Assembly: GCF_000016665.1 (NCBI RefSeq)
Contig: NC_009523.1
Location: 248,001 to 312,000 of the forward strand
From: Roseiflexus sp. RS-1
GTDB taxonomy: Bacteria; Chloroflexota; Chloroflexia; Chloroflexales; Roseiflexaceae
Length of the DNA stretch: 64,000 nt
Reading direction: 5' to 3'
Under the pieces are notes generated by a model. It did not search any database, was not told where the DNA came from, and was given only the letters and a program-made list of their open reading frames with translations. Below are positions 45,639 to 55,600 of this stretch, one piece after another. Position 1 is the stretch's first letter; the number at the start of each line of letters is the position of its first letter. The position numbers were made by a program, and so were the translations under genes.

Positions 45639-48230
45639 CCATGGCGTCGCGCCGGGGTCGATCCGTAGTGTGATCCCCATTTGCCGGAATGCTTCCATCA
45701 CCTTCTCTTCCAGTTCCTGATCGCTGAGGGCGCCGTCGCGCAGGTGCAGTGTGATCTCCATATGCGCATACTTTGTCTGGAGAAAGTGCAGCACACCCAT
45801 CAGACCGGATACCCTGCCGCGCGGGATGGTGAATGCAAGGGTGAGGGTGCGGTTCGGCGCGCTCACGGCATCGTGGCGCTGCTCTTCACCGATGGGCGGC
45901 GCCGGTTCTGGCTTAAACGTTGTGCCGGGTCCGTCGTGGATGGGGCGCGAAGAATCGCTTGCGGGCGGGTACGTTGGTGTTTCCGTCGGTTTCCGGGCGC
46001 GCTGCTCCTTGCAGAGATCGTCGCGGATGAGCACTTCGCTGTCGGCGAAACTGACGGATGGCGTTTCGTTGTAGGAGCGGCACACCGGCCGGTTTTCGTG
46101 CATGTCGCCCAGCCCGAAGAGACCTTTCTGCACCCCTTCGATGATACTCTCACGCCACGCGGATTCTGAGATAACCCGCGCTTCGCCCGGCGTCACCAGA
46201 CCGGCGCGGACGAGTTGTCCGGTTGAAACTGTGTCGCGGTCTTTCAAAAATCGTTCCCGGATTGCCAGCGGCGCGATCTTCTCCAGGATCTCGCCCTGGC
46301 TGCGCAGGTGATCGTACACCTGCCGGCTGAGCGGGCGGGTCTCGCCGTGGGTGGGTAAGCCCATATCCAGGCGCTTCCAACCCTCGCGCGCCGGCAGATA
46401 GACCTGCCGGTAGAGACGCCGCACCGCATCGCCCAGGTCGCCCTCCAGACGCTTCAGGTTCTCCCTGATCTCCCGGCGCTGCTCATCGGTCAGCTTCAGG
46501 CTGGCATCATTCTGCATGCGCTGGTATGCCAGCATCCGGCGCACCAGGACGGCAAATTGCGCCCGTTCGCTCTCCTGCGGCGTCAGGACGAAGAGGGTGT
46601 TGCGGTAGACACGCCGGGCTTCTCCTTTGGTGTCGCGCAATTCGTTCATGCGCGTCTCATCAGCGTCGGGCAGGATGATCAGTTTCAGGTCGGGCGTGTC
46701 GGGAATGTCTGCCGATCGGTCGCACCAGATGAAAACGTTCAGGGGGGCGCTGCCTGCCTGCTGGCGCAGCAATGCTTTCTCGGTCTCCTGAATCTCGCGG
46801 TCGGCGATATTCTCCATGCGGGTGAGGAGCAGGCGGTTGAGGTTTGCCTGGTTGGAGAAGAAGTATCGGTCACCCTGGTATTGCAGATAGAACAGGCGAC
46901 CTTTGAGTTTCTCGACCGCTTCGGCGACCACGGCTGCCGGGCTGCTGAGGGTGGCGGCGTTGCGCTTGATGTCGACCAGGGTCGCCCCTTTTTCGACCCC
47001 GCCGGAAAAGGAGGACATGAAGATCGCGGTTGCGGCGCGTTCGCCCAGATGCAGCCCGCGGTACGCTGAGCCGAGATCGGCGCTGACTTTGACGGCGCCG
47101 GCATCGGGCGCGGTGATGTCGGCGGCAATCACACTGTCAAACTCCGCTCCGATATGTTTGAGCAGTTCGCGCCGAATCTCGGCGTCGCTCAGGTTGATGT
47201 CCGCCAGGGAGATGAAGGGCAGGTCGCGGTCTTTGTGCGCGGCGATCACCAGCGCCAGCAGGCGCAACACGCCACGGGTGCGCTGGAAGGAGGAAAAACT
47301 GCCCCAACGCTGGTAGAGCGCGTCCACCACGTCCGGCAGGAAGGGGTACGACGCGAGAAAGCGCGCCCGGTATTCGGACGGTTCGACGCCTGCCGGCAGT
47401 AATCCTTCACGGGTTGCGTACTCCATAAATGTGTCAACCGCCTGCATCGCTTCCTGCTCTTTGATCTGGGCAAACAGGCGACGGCGGATGACGTGGGTGA
47501 TCTCGTCGTCGCGCACCGGTGCGTAAATACGCTCGACCCGCCCGGAGACGCGCTGCAACTGCTGGAACATGCGCTCGGCGCTCGGATCGTAGTGTTCGAT
47601 CAGACTGGTGGGCAGGGTGATGACCAGCACGACGCGATCAATGGCGCCGATCAGTTCGGTCAACTCCTGCATAAAGGCGATGGTTTGCGCCGCCAGGGTG
47701 CTTTCGCCGACCGGCGTGCCGGCCGCTTTGGTGACGTACTCCAGCAGTTCGTCGACGAGGATGAGCGCCGGCGCGTGGGCAGTCAGCAGCGCGCGCAGCG
47801 CCTCGCCGCGTCCGGGCGCAACCAGATCGGTGAACCGAACACGCTGACCGGTCAGTTGCTGTTCGATCTGTCCCCAGAGCGTATCGGTCGCCGCCATGGT
47901 TGTGCCCACCATCACCACCCGTCGCGCGCCCCATTCGGCTGCCTTGTGGTAGAGCGCGATCAGCGCATGGGTTTTGCCGCCGCCGAAGGGAGTCTGCAAC
48001 TGGATGACCGGATCGCCGCCCTGCCCCGCCAGGCGCTGCTGCACGACATCGAACAGGGTGCGCAGCCCGGCAGTCACGAATGTCTTCTGGAAGAACAGCG
48101 CGGGGTCGCGGTACTCGGCGACGCCGCGCCCGCGAGCGACCTCGCCCAGGTCAGCGGCGAAAACCTCCATCGTCAGGCGTCCGCGCAGAATGTCGTCGTG
48201 AGGGATGGCGATGGTGTGGAACGGTGGCAT
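45633..48230 (-). CDS. DUF499-family P-loop ATPase (BrxC/PglY-related)
   Basis: 865 residues. Walker A TPFGGGKTHAL (Gly83-Lys86) and Walker B ALILVDELLEY (Asp160-Glu161) are clear. The middle and C-terminal regions are helical (SFSGGVEKGATLVDIKRNAATL; SRQVYDHLRSQGEILEKIAP) as in COG1483/DUF499 proteins. Such ATPases accompany DUF1156 methylases and are related to BrxC/PglY of BREX; they probably drive a DNA-scanning or assembly step. The ATG at 48230 has AAGGAG 8 bp upstream; a 54-residue extension to 48392 would translate repeats and is rejected. Last gene of the operon; its Glu-stop codons lie in the repeat. Confidence 0.9.
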   Translation of the reverse strand: MPPFHTIAIPHDDILRGRLTMEVFAADLGEVARGRGVAEYRDPALFFQKTFVTAGLRTLFDVVQQRLAGQGGDPVIQLQTPFGGGKTHALIALYHKAAEWGARRVVMVGTTMAATDTLWGQIEQQLTGQRVRFTDLVAPGRGEALRALLTAHAPALILVDELLEYVTKAAGTPVGESTLAAQTIAFMQELTELIGAIDRVVLVITLPTSLIEHYDPSAERMFQQLQRVSGRVERIYAPVRDDEITHVIRRRLFAQIKEQEAMQAVDTFMEYATREGLLPAGVEPSEYRARFLASYPFLPDVVDALYQRWGSFSSFQRTRGVLRLLALVIAAHKDRDLPFISLADINLSDAEIRRELLKHIGAEFDSVIAADITAPDAGAVKVSADLGSAYRGLHLGERAATAIFMSSFSGGVEKGATLVDIKRNAATLSSPAAVVAEAVEKLKGRLFYLQYQGDRYFFSNQANLNRLLLTRMENIADREIQETEKALLRQQAGSAPLNVFIWCDRSADIPDTPDLKLIILPDADETRMNELRDTKGEARRVYRNTLFVLTPQESERAQFAVLVRRMLAYQRMQNDASLKLTDEQRREIRENLKRLEGDLGDAVRRLYRQVYLPAREGWKRLDMGLPTHGETRPLSRQVYDHLRSQGEILEKIAPLAIRERFLKDRDTVSTGQLVRAGLVTPGEARVISESAWRESIIEGVQKGLFGLGDMHENRPVCRSYNETPSVSFADSEVLIRDDLCKEQRARKPTETPTYPPASDSSRPIHDGPGTTFKPEPAPPIGEEQRHDAVSAPNRTLTLAFTIPRGRVSGLMGVLHFLQTKYAHMEITLHLRDGALSDQELEEKVMEAFRQMGITLRIDPGATPWE

Positions 48231-48249
48231 AGCGCGACTCCTTATCTTT

Positions 48250-48560
48250 ATTTTAACCACGGATGGACACGGATCAGACGGATTGCCACGGATGTTTTTA
48301 CTTTTTAATCCGTGCTCATCCGTCACATCCGTGCCAATCCGTGTTCTATTCTTAATAAACCACGGATGGACACAGATCAGACGGGTTGGCACGGATGTTT
48401 TTATTTTTTAATCCGTGCTGATCCGTCACATCCGTGCCAATCCGTGTTCTATTCCCCATCCGTGCCAGTCCGTGTTCTATTCCCCATCCGTGCCAGTCCG
48501 TGTTCTATTCCCCATCCGTGCCAGTCCGTGTTCTATTCCTCATCCGTGCTAATCCGTGTT
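48250..48560. repeat. ACGGAT/ATCCGT repeats between DUF499 and GxxExxY genes
   Basis: About 310 bp made entirely of the repeat: two palindromic units and then a 28-bp tandem repeat (three to four units starting ATTCCCCATCCGTGCCAGTC at 48451, 48479, 48507 and 48535). It runs from the stop of the GxxExxY gene to about 20 bp before the start of the ATPase gene, sparing the ribosome site. Confidence 0.92.
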
Positions 48561-48950
48561 CTATTTCTTCTTCACCTTTTTCCGGTCGTTGGTAAGAATT
48601 TTGCGCACGAAGGATGGTTTTGGTCCAAAGTTGAGTAGCAGACCAACTTCAATCTCGGTGGATTTGAGGTAGTTGAGCAGTTGTGCTTCGTGTTCAGGGC
48701 GCAAGGACTCCACGACTTTCAGTTCGACGATGATGCAGCCCGCTACGATGATGTCGGCGAAGTACTCTCCCACCAGCAAGCCATCGTAGTATACCTGGAG
48801 AGGCGCCTGTTGCTGCACAGCAAGCCCTGCTTTAGTCAGTTCATATACCAGAGCGTTTTCGTAGACCTTCTCCAGGAAACCGTGCCCCAGCGTGTTGTAA
48901 ACAGTGTAAAAGGCTTTGATGATGGCTTGCGTGATCTCCTCGTGCAGCAT
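48561..48950 (-). CDS. GxxExxY family PD-(D/E)XK protein
   Basis: 129 residues. The family motif is Gly24-Glu27-Tyr30 (GFLEKVY), followed by the nuclease-like D66 (YFADIIV) and E76-x-K78 (VELKVV). That is the PD-(D/E)XK core, so a small DNA nuclease or nuclease-fold protein; no member I know of has a settled function. The ATG at 48950 follows GAGGACGAGG. It sits inside the defence-like operon but is bounded on both sides by ACGGAT repeats, so it may be repeat cargo rather than an original operon member. Confidence 0.88.
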   Translation of the reverse strand: MLHEEITQAIIKAFYTVYNTLGHGFLEKVYENALVYELTKAGLAVQQQAPLQVYYDGLLVGEYFADIIVAGCIIVELKVVESLRPEHEAQLLNYLKSTEIEVGLLLNFGPKPSFVRKILTNDRKKVKKK

Positions 48951-48969
48951 ACCTCGTCCTCTCTTTCTT

Positions 48970-49126
48970 AATAAACCACGGATGGACACGGATCAGACGG
49001 ATTGGCACGGATGGTTTTATTGGGAATAAACCACGGATGTGCACGGATTAGACGGATTAACACGGATGGTTTTTTATTTTTAATCCGTGCTCATCCGTCA
49101 CATCCGTGTCAATCCGTGTTCTATTC
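48970..49126. repeat. ACGGAT/ATCCGT repeats between GxxExxY and methylase genes
   Basis: The spacer consists only of repeat, ending with CTATTC (GAATAG on the minus strand) directly after the methylase stop codon at 49127-49129. Confidence 0.92.
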
Positions 49127-52100
49127 CTAAAAGTCTATTCTCATTTGCGCGGCGGTCTGTTCGACCTCGGCGCGCAGGCGCTCGCGCCCGGCGAGGAAGC
49201 CGTCGAGCAGTTTCTTTTCGCGGCTCTCCACCGGCAGCGTCTCGCTGATCGCCTGCGCCACGCGGTAGAAGACCTCGCTGCGCCCGCCGGCGACCAGTGT
49301 CTGCACCAGATCGGCGCGCTTCCCCTTTTCCCACAGCAGCAGCGCACGGTGCAGCACGTCCACCAGGTCGCGCGGATCGTCCAGCTCCTCCAGCCGCCGC
49401 TCGTGCGGTCCCAGCAGGCGCACGAACTCCTTCTGCTTGCGCACCGCGCCGTGCCTGCTCCACGTCTCGGCAATGTCCAGCCCGCACGACTGCGCCAGTT
49501 TGCGCGCTTCATCGAAGGGGAGGGGCGCCTCTTTGTAGTTCCAGCGCCACAGCAGGTAGAGGCGGGTGAGCGGCGAAATCTCGGCGGCGAACCCGTTCTG
49601 CAGAATGCGCTGCACGGCGAAATCGGTCGCCAGCGCGCGCACCTCGTCGAGCAGCCGGTCGGCGCGGATCACATGCCCTTCGTAGTCGATCACCTGTTCG
49701 TAAGCGCCGAAGACCTCGATGCCGGCGCCGATGGCGGCGATGAAGAAATCGGCGCCGCCGACCCCCTCCGCCCACAGCCGGTCGAGTTTGCGGTGCATCA
49801 CCCGGCGCAACTCGGCGCGCACCTCGTTGACGAAGCCGGTGGCGCGCCGCGCCGCCTTGCGCGCCACGATGTAGATCGACGACGCCAGCGCCGCCGATTC
49901 GTTCGATCGCAGACGGGTTTGCATCTCGGTGTTGAGGGGCCAGGCGGCGTTGACGACCAGTCCCGAATCGAGCAGGGCGTTGATCACCGTCTCCCATCCG
50001 GCGGTCGATTTGTGGGCGTAGACCACCACGGCAATGCCGCCCGGTTTCAGCACTCGCGCCATCTCGCGGAAGGCCGCCGCCAGTTGCTCCTCGAAGAAGC
50101 GTTTGCCCGCCTCGAAGCCTCCCTCGCCGTGGGCATACGCCACAATCTCGCCCGCCTTGGGCGTGAGCGGCGTGGTGAACAGGTCGGGGTGGAGGTGCCC
50201 GATGCTGCGCTTGAGCCAGACGTAGAAGAAGTCGGAGAGGTAGGAGTACGGCACATTGTCGTAGTAGGGCGGGTCGGTGAGCACGGCGTCGAAGAAGCCG
50301 TCGGGGTAGGGCAGGCGCGTGGCGGAGGCATGGGTGACAGAATGAACCACGGATTGCCGCGGGTGAGCAGCAACCACGGATTGCCACGGATTGGACGGAT
50401 GGTCACGGATGAGACCGCGCGACTCTGTTCCATCCGTCTGTGTCTGCGCGCGCTCCCTGCCCGGCAGGGGAGGAATGCGGGTGAGGTGGTCGAGAACCAG
50501 ACAGATACCACTTACATCCCATTCCCCTCGAGCACCACTGAATGGGTTTATTTCACCGTAATCCCAAACCATAGGAAGAGCCTGGCGATCAAAAGCGCGT
50601 TCAAAACTCAGAACATCGCCACGCCACCTAACCAAATTGCAAGAGTAAGTTGCTAATTTGTTCACGGCTAATCCCAAATACGTCACCACCGCCTTTGCAA
50701 AGTCTTCAGGGTAGCCCTGGGCGAGCATCTGCGCGTGGGCGCGGCGCACGGCGTCGGCGAAGGTGATCAGCGCCAGCGCCTGGCGCGGGTTGAACAGGTC
50801 GCCCCAGGTTTCCAGACCGTAGCCCTGGATACGAAAACCCAGGGTGCCCTGCGGTGGCAGCGGCTCGTCCGGCATGGGTTCCATCCCCCAGGCGGTGCGC
50901 AGGCGCTCGCATGTCGCGTGCAGCGCGGCTTCGGCGGCGCGGTAGGCATCCAGATCATCTGCGGTCGGCAGGCGGTAGGTTTTGCCGCCGGACGCTCTTC
51001 CATCCGCCTCCGTGTCGGTGGTGACGACGGCGACCATGCGCTGACCCGCCCTGCCGGCGCGGAACAGGCGGCGGGTCGTGGCGGCGTCAATCGTCGCCCC
51101 GCAGACCGGACAGGTCACCACTGCGCCCCTCACCGTGCCGTGTTCGGGGTCGAAACCGGGGGGCCGGGGCGCGTACCCATCCCCCACAATCTCAAACGCG
51201 ACCGGGTTGGGATAAACCACGGATTTACACGGATCAGACGGATGTTCACGGATATTTTTATGTGATCCGTGTTCATCCGTCGCATCCGTGTCCATCCGTG
51301 TTCTATTCAAATTAACCACGGATTGGCACGATTCAGACACAGAGTCAGAATGAACCACGGATTGGCACGGATCAGACGGATGTTCACGGATATTTTTATT
51401 CCTTAATCCGTGTTCATCCGTTACATCCGTGTGTATCCGTGTTCTATTCCCCAATCCGTGTTCACCCGTTACATCCGTGTGTATCCGTGTTCTATTCCCC
51501 ACATCCGTGTCGATCTGTGTTCTCTTCACAATACAAAGCGCAACTTGTTTCCTGTCTTTTTTTGCCAGCCAGAACTGGCGCATGAGCGGGATGTCAACGC
51601 CGCAGGACGGGTTCTGGCAGGGGAGCGTGCGCGCCCAGATGTAGCCGACGACGGTGGCAGCGCCGGACGACGGGTAGAACGGCGCCAGTTCTTTGCGCGC
51701 CTCGTTCAGCACCCATTCCCCCCACTGCTTCACCGCCGCCAGCAGGGGGTTGCCCGGCGCATCCCGGCTGAACATCTCCGTCTGCCCGAAGCTTTCGGGA
51801 TGAACCACGGATTGACACGGATCGGTATGAACCACGGATTGGCACGGATCAGACGGATGGTCACGGATATTTTTCTTGAATCCGTGCCGATCCGTCCCAT
51901 CCGTGTCGATCCGTGTTCTCTTCCCCAATCCGTTCCCACCAAACCGCTGCGGGTACTCCAGGGTGGCTTTGAGGATCAGCGCGGCGACCGGGTTATAGTC
52001 GTTGGCGTAAGCGTCGCATCCCAGGCGCAGGGCTTCGAGCGGATAGGAGCCGCCGCCTGCGAACGGGTCGAGGATGCGCGGCGGCGGGACGCGCCCGGCT

Positions 52101-52447
52101 TCGATGTCGTCCACACAGACGGGACGCCCCAGTTCGGCGCTCAACCGTTCGGCGTGGGCGGCGTAGATCGCGCGGCGGGCGCGTTGCAGCAGCGGGGCGT
52201 CCAGCGCACGCTCCCAGCGGCTCAGGTCGGCGATGAACTCGCTCTGCGTCTGCCAGGCGAGCGCGTCGGCGGGCGGCGGAACGAGCGCGGCGTATGCGGT
52301 GGCGCGCGAGGCGGCCAGCGGGCGGCGCGCCCACCAGATGTGCAGCGTGCTGATGTGCCCGTGGCGAATATTCTTCTCCTTCGCCGCGTGCTGGCTCACG
52401 GCTTTGACCGGGAAGGTTTCTTCGATGAAGCGGCGGTCGTCGCGCAT
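49127..52447 (-). CDS. DUF1156 DNA adenine methyltransferase with three in-frame repeat insertions
   Basis: 1106 residues. The DUF1156 region opens FPVKAVSQHAAKEKNIRHG and HISTLHIWWARRPLAASRA. AdoMet motif I is DPFAGGGSYPLEAL (about 127-140) and catalytic motif IV is TDPPYYDN (about 722-729), defining an N6-adenine methylase of the COG1743 type. A Zn ribbon is suggested by CQNPSCG and CPVCG. Three segments, about residues 174-216, 306-412 and 666-703, are translated ACGGAT repeat (for example RTRIHTDVTDEHGL, NIREHPSDPCQSVV) and have no counterpart expected in the family. The frame stays open through all. The ATG at 52447 follows GAGGAG with 7-bp spacing. Likely modifies host DNA for the neighbouring helicase/nuclease; activity with these insertions is uncertain. 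Confidence 0.9.
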   Translation of the reverse strand: MRDDRRFIEETFPVKAVSQHAAKEKNIRHGHISTLHIWWARRPLAASRATAYAALVPPPADALAWQTQSEFIADLSRWERALDAPLLQRARRAIYAAHAERLSAELGRPVCVDDIEAGRVPPPRILDPFAGGGSYPLEALRLGCDAYANDYNPVAALILKATLEYPQRFGGNGLGKRTRIDTDGTDRHGFKKNIRDHPSDPCQSVVHTDPCQSVVHPESFGQTEMFSRDAPGNPLLAAVKQWGEWVLNEARKELAPFYPSSGAATVVGYIWARTLPCQNPSCGVDIPLMRQFWLAKKDRKQVALCIVKRTQIDTDVGNRTRIHTDVTGEHGLGNRTRIHTDVTDEHGLRNKNIREHPSDPCQSVVHSDSVSESCQSVVNLNRTRMDTDATDEHGSHKNIREHPSDPCKSVVYPNPVAFEIVGDGYAPRPPGFDPEHGTVRGAVVTCPVCGATIDAATTRRLFRAGRAGQRMVAVVTTDTEADGRASGGKTYRLPTADDLDAYRAAEAALHATCERLRTAWGMEPMPDEPLPPQGTLGFRIQGYGLETWGDLFNPRQALALITFADAVRRAHAQMLAQGYPEDFAKAVVTYLGLAVNKLATYSCNLVRWRGDVLSFERAFDRQALPMVWDYGEINPFSGARGEWDVSGICLVLDHLTRIPPLPGRERAQTQTDGTESRGLIRDHPSNPWQSVVAAHPRQSVVHSVTHASATRLPYPDGFFDAVLTDPPYYDNVPYSYLSDFFYVWLKRSIGHLHPDLFTTPLTPKAGEIVAYAHGEGGFEAGKRFFEEQLAAAFREMARVLKPGGIAVVVYAHKSTAGWETVINALLDSGLVVNAAWPLNTEMQTRLRSNESAALASSIYIVARKAARRATGFVNEVRAELRRVMHRKLDRLWAEGVGGADFFIAAIGAGIEVFGAYEQVIDYEGHVIRADRLLDEVRALATDFAVQRILQNGFAAEISPLTRLYLLWRWNYKEAPLPFDEARKLAQSCGLDIAETWSRHGAVRKQKEFVRLLGPHERRLEELDDPRDLVDVLHRALLLWEKGKRADLVQTLVAGGRSEVFYRVAQAISETLPVESREKKLLDGFLAGRERLRAEVEQTAAQMRIDF
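50341..50450. repeat. ACGGAT repeat inside methylase, insertion A
   Basis: About 110 bp with AACCACGGATTGCCACGGAT and CATCCGTCTGTGTCTG. It encodes about 37 residues just before the catalytic DPPY region. Confidence 0.85.
51212..51530. repeat. ACGGAT repeat inside methylase, insertion B
   Basis: About 320 bp, roughly three palindromic half-units plus two ATCCGT arms spaced exactly 48 bp (GTTCTATTCC at 51441 and 51489). It encodes about 106 residues without a stop. Confidence 0.92.
51801..51927. repeat. ACGGAT repeat inside methylase, insertion C
   Basis: About 127 bp. A near-complete palindromic unit between motif I and the first Zn-ribbon Cys region; encodes about 42 residues. Confidence 0.9.
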
Positions 52448-52468
52448 CAGGCGGCTCCTCAATGAGTT

Positions 52469-52694
52469 GAAACCACGGATGTCCACGGATCAGACGGTAT
52501 TTAACCACGGATGTCCACGGATCAGACGGATGTTCACGGATATTTTTATTGAGATCCGTGTTCATCCGTCACATCCGTGCTGATCCGTGTTCTATTATTT
52601 AACCACGGATTTGCACGGGTCAGACGGATTGGCGCGGATATTTTTCTTTCATCCGGGCTGATCCGTCACATCCGTGCCAATCCGTGTTCTATTC
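52469..52694. repeat. ACGGAT/ATCCGT repeats between methylase and helicase genes
   Basis: Two palindromic units. The right end, GAATAG on the minus strand (52689-52694), is the last codon and stop of the helicase gene; the left end stops about 20 bp before the methylase start. Confidence 0.93.
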
Positions 52695-55600
52695 TAAAGC
52701 ATGTGCGCGAATGTCATCGGCTGAGACCAGGTAACGAACGTCCATGCGCTCCTCTGGTTTCAGGCGCGCTGCCGGGTTCTGGATGCAGTGCAACGTCGGT
52801 TGGGGCGTGGCGGCGTCGAACACGACATACAGAAAATACTCGTCACCGAAGCGTTGCGCCTTGAACCACTCGTTGCGGGTCAACGCCACTGCGCCAGCAT
52901 CGGCGCGCCCTTTGACCTCGATATAGCGCTGCTGCCCGTCAGCCGCGCGCGAACGAATATCGAAGCCCAGATTGTCGCGCGAAACGTCTTCAGGAACGCG
53001 CCCCTGACTCCGTTCATACTCCAGCGCCACCTGCATCGCAACCCGCTCGATGTCCGGGTCGGAGAACATCTCCGCAGCGACGGGCGCCGGCACAACCCTC
53101 GCCGCGCCCAGAAAACGCGGCGTGGAGAGGGTCAGGTTGCGTTCGCGCTCCAGTGCGTTCCGCAGCGCATCCAGCGCCTGCTCATACCGTCGCTTCTGGT
53201 CTTCCTTATTGCGAATCGCCAGGTCTACCGACTCGCCCCGGTCACGGCGCTCATAGAGCCGGATCAGGTCGCCGTCCAGTCTGATGATGAGTTCCTCCAG
53301 CGACGTCAGCCCATACTTTTCCTTGATCGTCGCCTGACGTTTGCGTTCTTCCAGCAGTGCGGCGCGATACGCTTCCAGTTCGCGGAACAGCACGCCACGG
53401 GCATCGCGCTGCAACGCCTCGAGCGAGGGGAACGCGCCGTCGGGCGGTCCGCCGTGCTGCAGGTCCCACAGCAGCGTCGGGTTGACCGGCTGGATCGTTC
53501 CGCGTTGCCGGTCGGCGAACAGCACGAACAGTCGCCTGCCGGCAATCTCGCCCTTGCCATCGCGGATTTCCCCCTCGTAGAAGAGCAACGTTCCATCCAT
53601 ACCGCCGTCGGGGTCGGTGAACCGCGCGCCTTCGTGCAGCGCCGCATGCAGCGACCGCTCAACCCATGCCATCGCCGCCTCGAAGAGCGGATGACCGAAC
53701 GTCACCAGCTCCGCCTGTGCGTCGCGCATGGCGACGGTTTTATCGAACGTGATGCGCGGGTAGCGGCGGGATAACGCGCCGAACCGTTTTTTGAAGGCAT
53801 CTTCGTCGGCGATCTGGCGCAGCGGCGCCGGCACGCTCTCCAGCGCGAGAAACGGACCGGACTTCCCGCCGATCTCCCTGAGTTTTCCCTGCAACGTCTC
53901 GATCACCTGGCGGAAGAACGCTTCGGTATATTCGGGGATCAGGCGTTGCTCACGCGCCTTTTCCGCCATCTCGCGGATGCGGGTGTAATCGATGAAGCGG
54001 GTCGCCAGGCTTTCGCCGAGTTGATCGCGGATGCGGTCAAGGTATGCCGGGTCTACCCGGATATCGATCTCGCGCAGGATGTCGTCGATGTTGCGCGCGC
54101 CGGCTGCCGCCTCCAGGAGCAGTTGCCCCAGGTCTTTCCCGTGGATCAGATCGCCCAGCACATCGAAGACCTTATCGCTGCCGAGCGCCTGGCGGATCTC
54201 TTCCAGTTTGCGAAACACCGCCTGCCACACCCGTCCCTCGCGCGTGTCGGTCGCCACCAGGTTGAACACGAAGACTTCGCGCGTCTGACCGTAGCGGTGA
54301 ATGCGCCCCATGCGCTGTTCCAGGCGGTTGGGATTCCAGGGAATATCGTAGTTGATCATCAGGTGACAGAACTGGAGATTGATCCCTTCGCCGGCCGCCT
54401 CGGTCGCCACCATGATCTGCGCCTCGTTCTTGAAGGTTTTCTCAGCCTGAATGCGCGACGCCAGATCCATCCCGCCATGGATGGTGCAGACGGAGTAGCC
54501 CCAGAGCCGCACGTTTTTCTCCAGGTGCTCCAGCGTATCGCGCGATTCGGTGAAGATCAGGATTTTCTCGCCAGGGTGATTCTGGTTCAACTGTTCCAGG
54601 GCAGCGCGCAGATGGCGCAGTTTCGCCTCGACCGGCGGCGCAGCATTCACGATGGCGCGCGCCTGAGCGATGAGCGCATCCAGACTGGCCACCTCCTGCT
54701 CCAGTTCACGCCGGTTTTCCGCCACGCTCAGCGTTTCCCAAGTCTCCTCCCGTCGCCAGCGTTCTTCCTCGCTCAGGTCGTCCAGCTCCTCGACATCGTA
54801 GCTTTCGTCGGCGGTGCGCTGGCGCTGCGGCGCGCCCTGGAGCAGTTCCTCCAGCCGACGCTTGCGCCGTTCAAGCGAGCGCAACAGCGCATACGTGCTG
54901 GATGCCAGCCGACGTTGCAGAATGACCAGCGCAAAGGCGACGTTGCGGCGTTTCTCGCTGGTGAGCGCTTTATTGTACTGCGCATTCACATAGCGCGACA
55001 GGTCGTTGTACAACCGCTTTTCGTCTTCGCTCTCCACCCCCAGGTTAAACTCGATCGTCGCCACATGGCGCGGCAAAAAGAGCGGCTTGCCGTCAAAATC
55101 CTTCAAGTCCTCCTTCACCCGTCGAATGAACAGCGGATTGTCGTGCTGACGGATCGACTCGGCCAGCATATCGGATGTTGCAAAAAACCCCGGTTCGAGC
55201 AGATCGAGGAACAGGCGGAAGTTCTCCGGGTCGCCGCGGTGCGGCGTCGCGGTCAGAAACAGCAGGTGCGTGCAGATCTCCGAGAGGCGCTCGCCCAGGC
55301 GATAGCGGTCGGTCTTGCTCAGATTGTCGCCGTAGCGATACGCCGCCATCTTGTGGGCCTCATCGACGATGATCAGGTCGTACTGCACCGCCGCAAGACC
55401 GGTCAGAACCTCTTCCTGCTTGGCGAAGTCTATCGAGGTAATCACCTGTGATTCGCGCGCCCAGACATTCTGACCGTAGAATGCGCCCAGGGTAGCGCGA
55501 TCCACAACGACAAAATCTTCCTCGAAACGATCCTTCAGTTCACGTCGCCACTGGTCTTTGAGGTGTCCGGGAGCGACGATCAGGATGCGGGTCGCCAGAT

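Noticed and set aside
48231-48392. 54-residue N-terminal extension of the DUF499 protein
   Set aside because: It is translated repeat; the ATG at 48230 has a proper AAGGAG site and the family N-terminus.
48440-48560. CRISPR-like 28-bp repeats
   Set aside because: Perfect head-to-tail tandem units with no spacers, belonging to the ACGGAT repeat family.
51410-52465. 351-residue plus-strand open frame
   Set aside because: Opposite-strand shadow of the methylase, opened by the repeat, with no ribosome site or family features.
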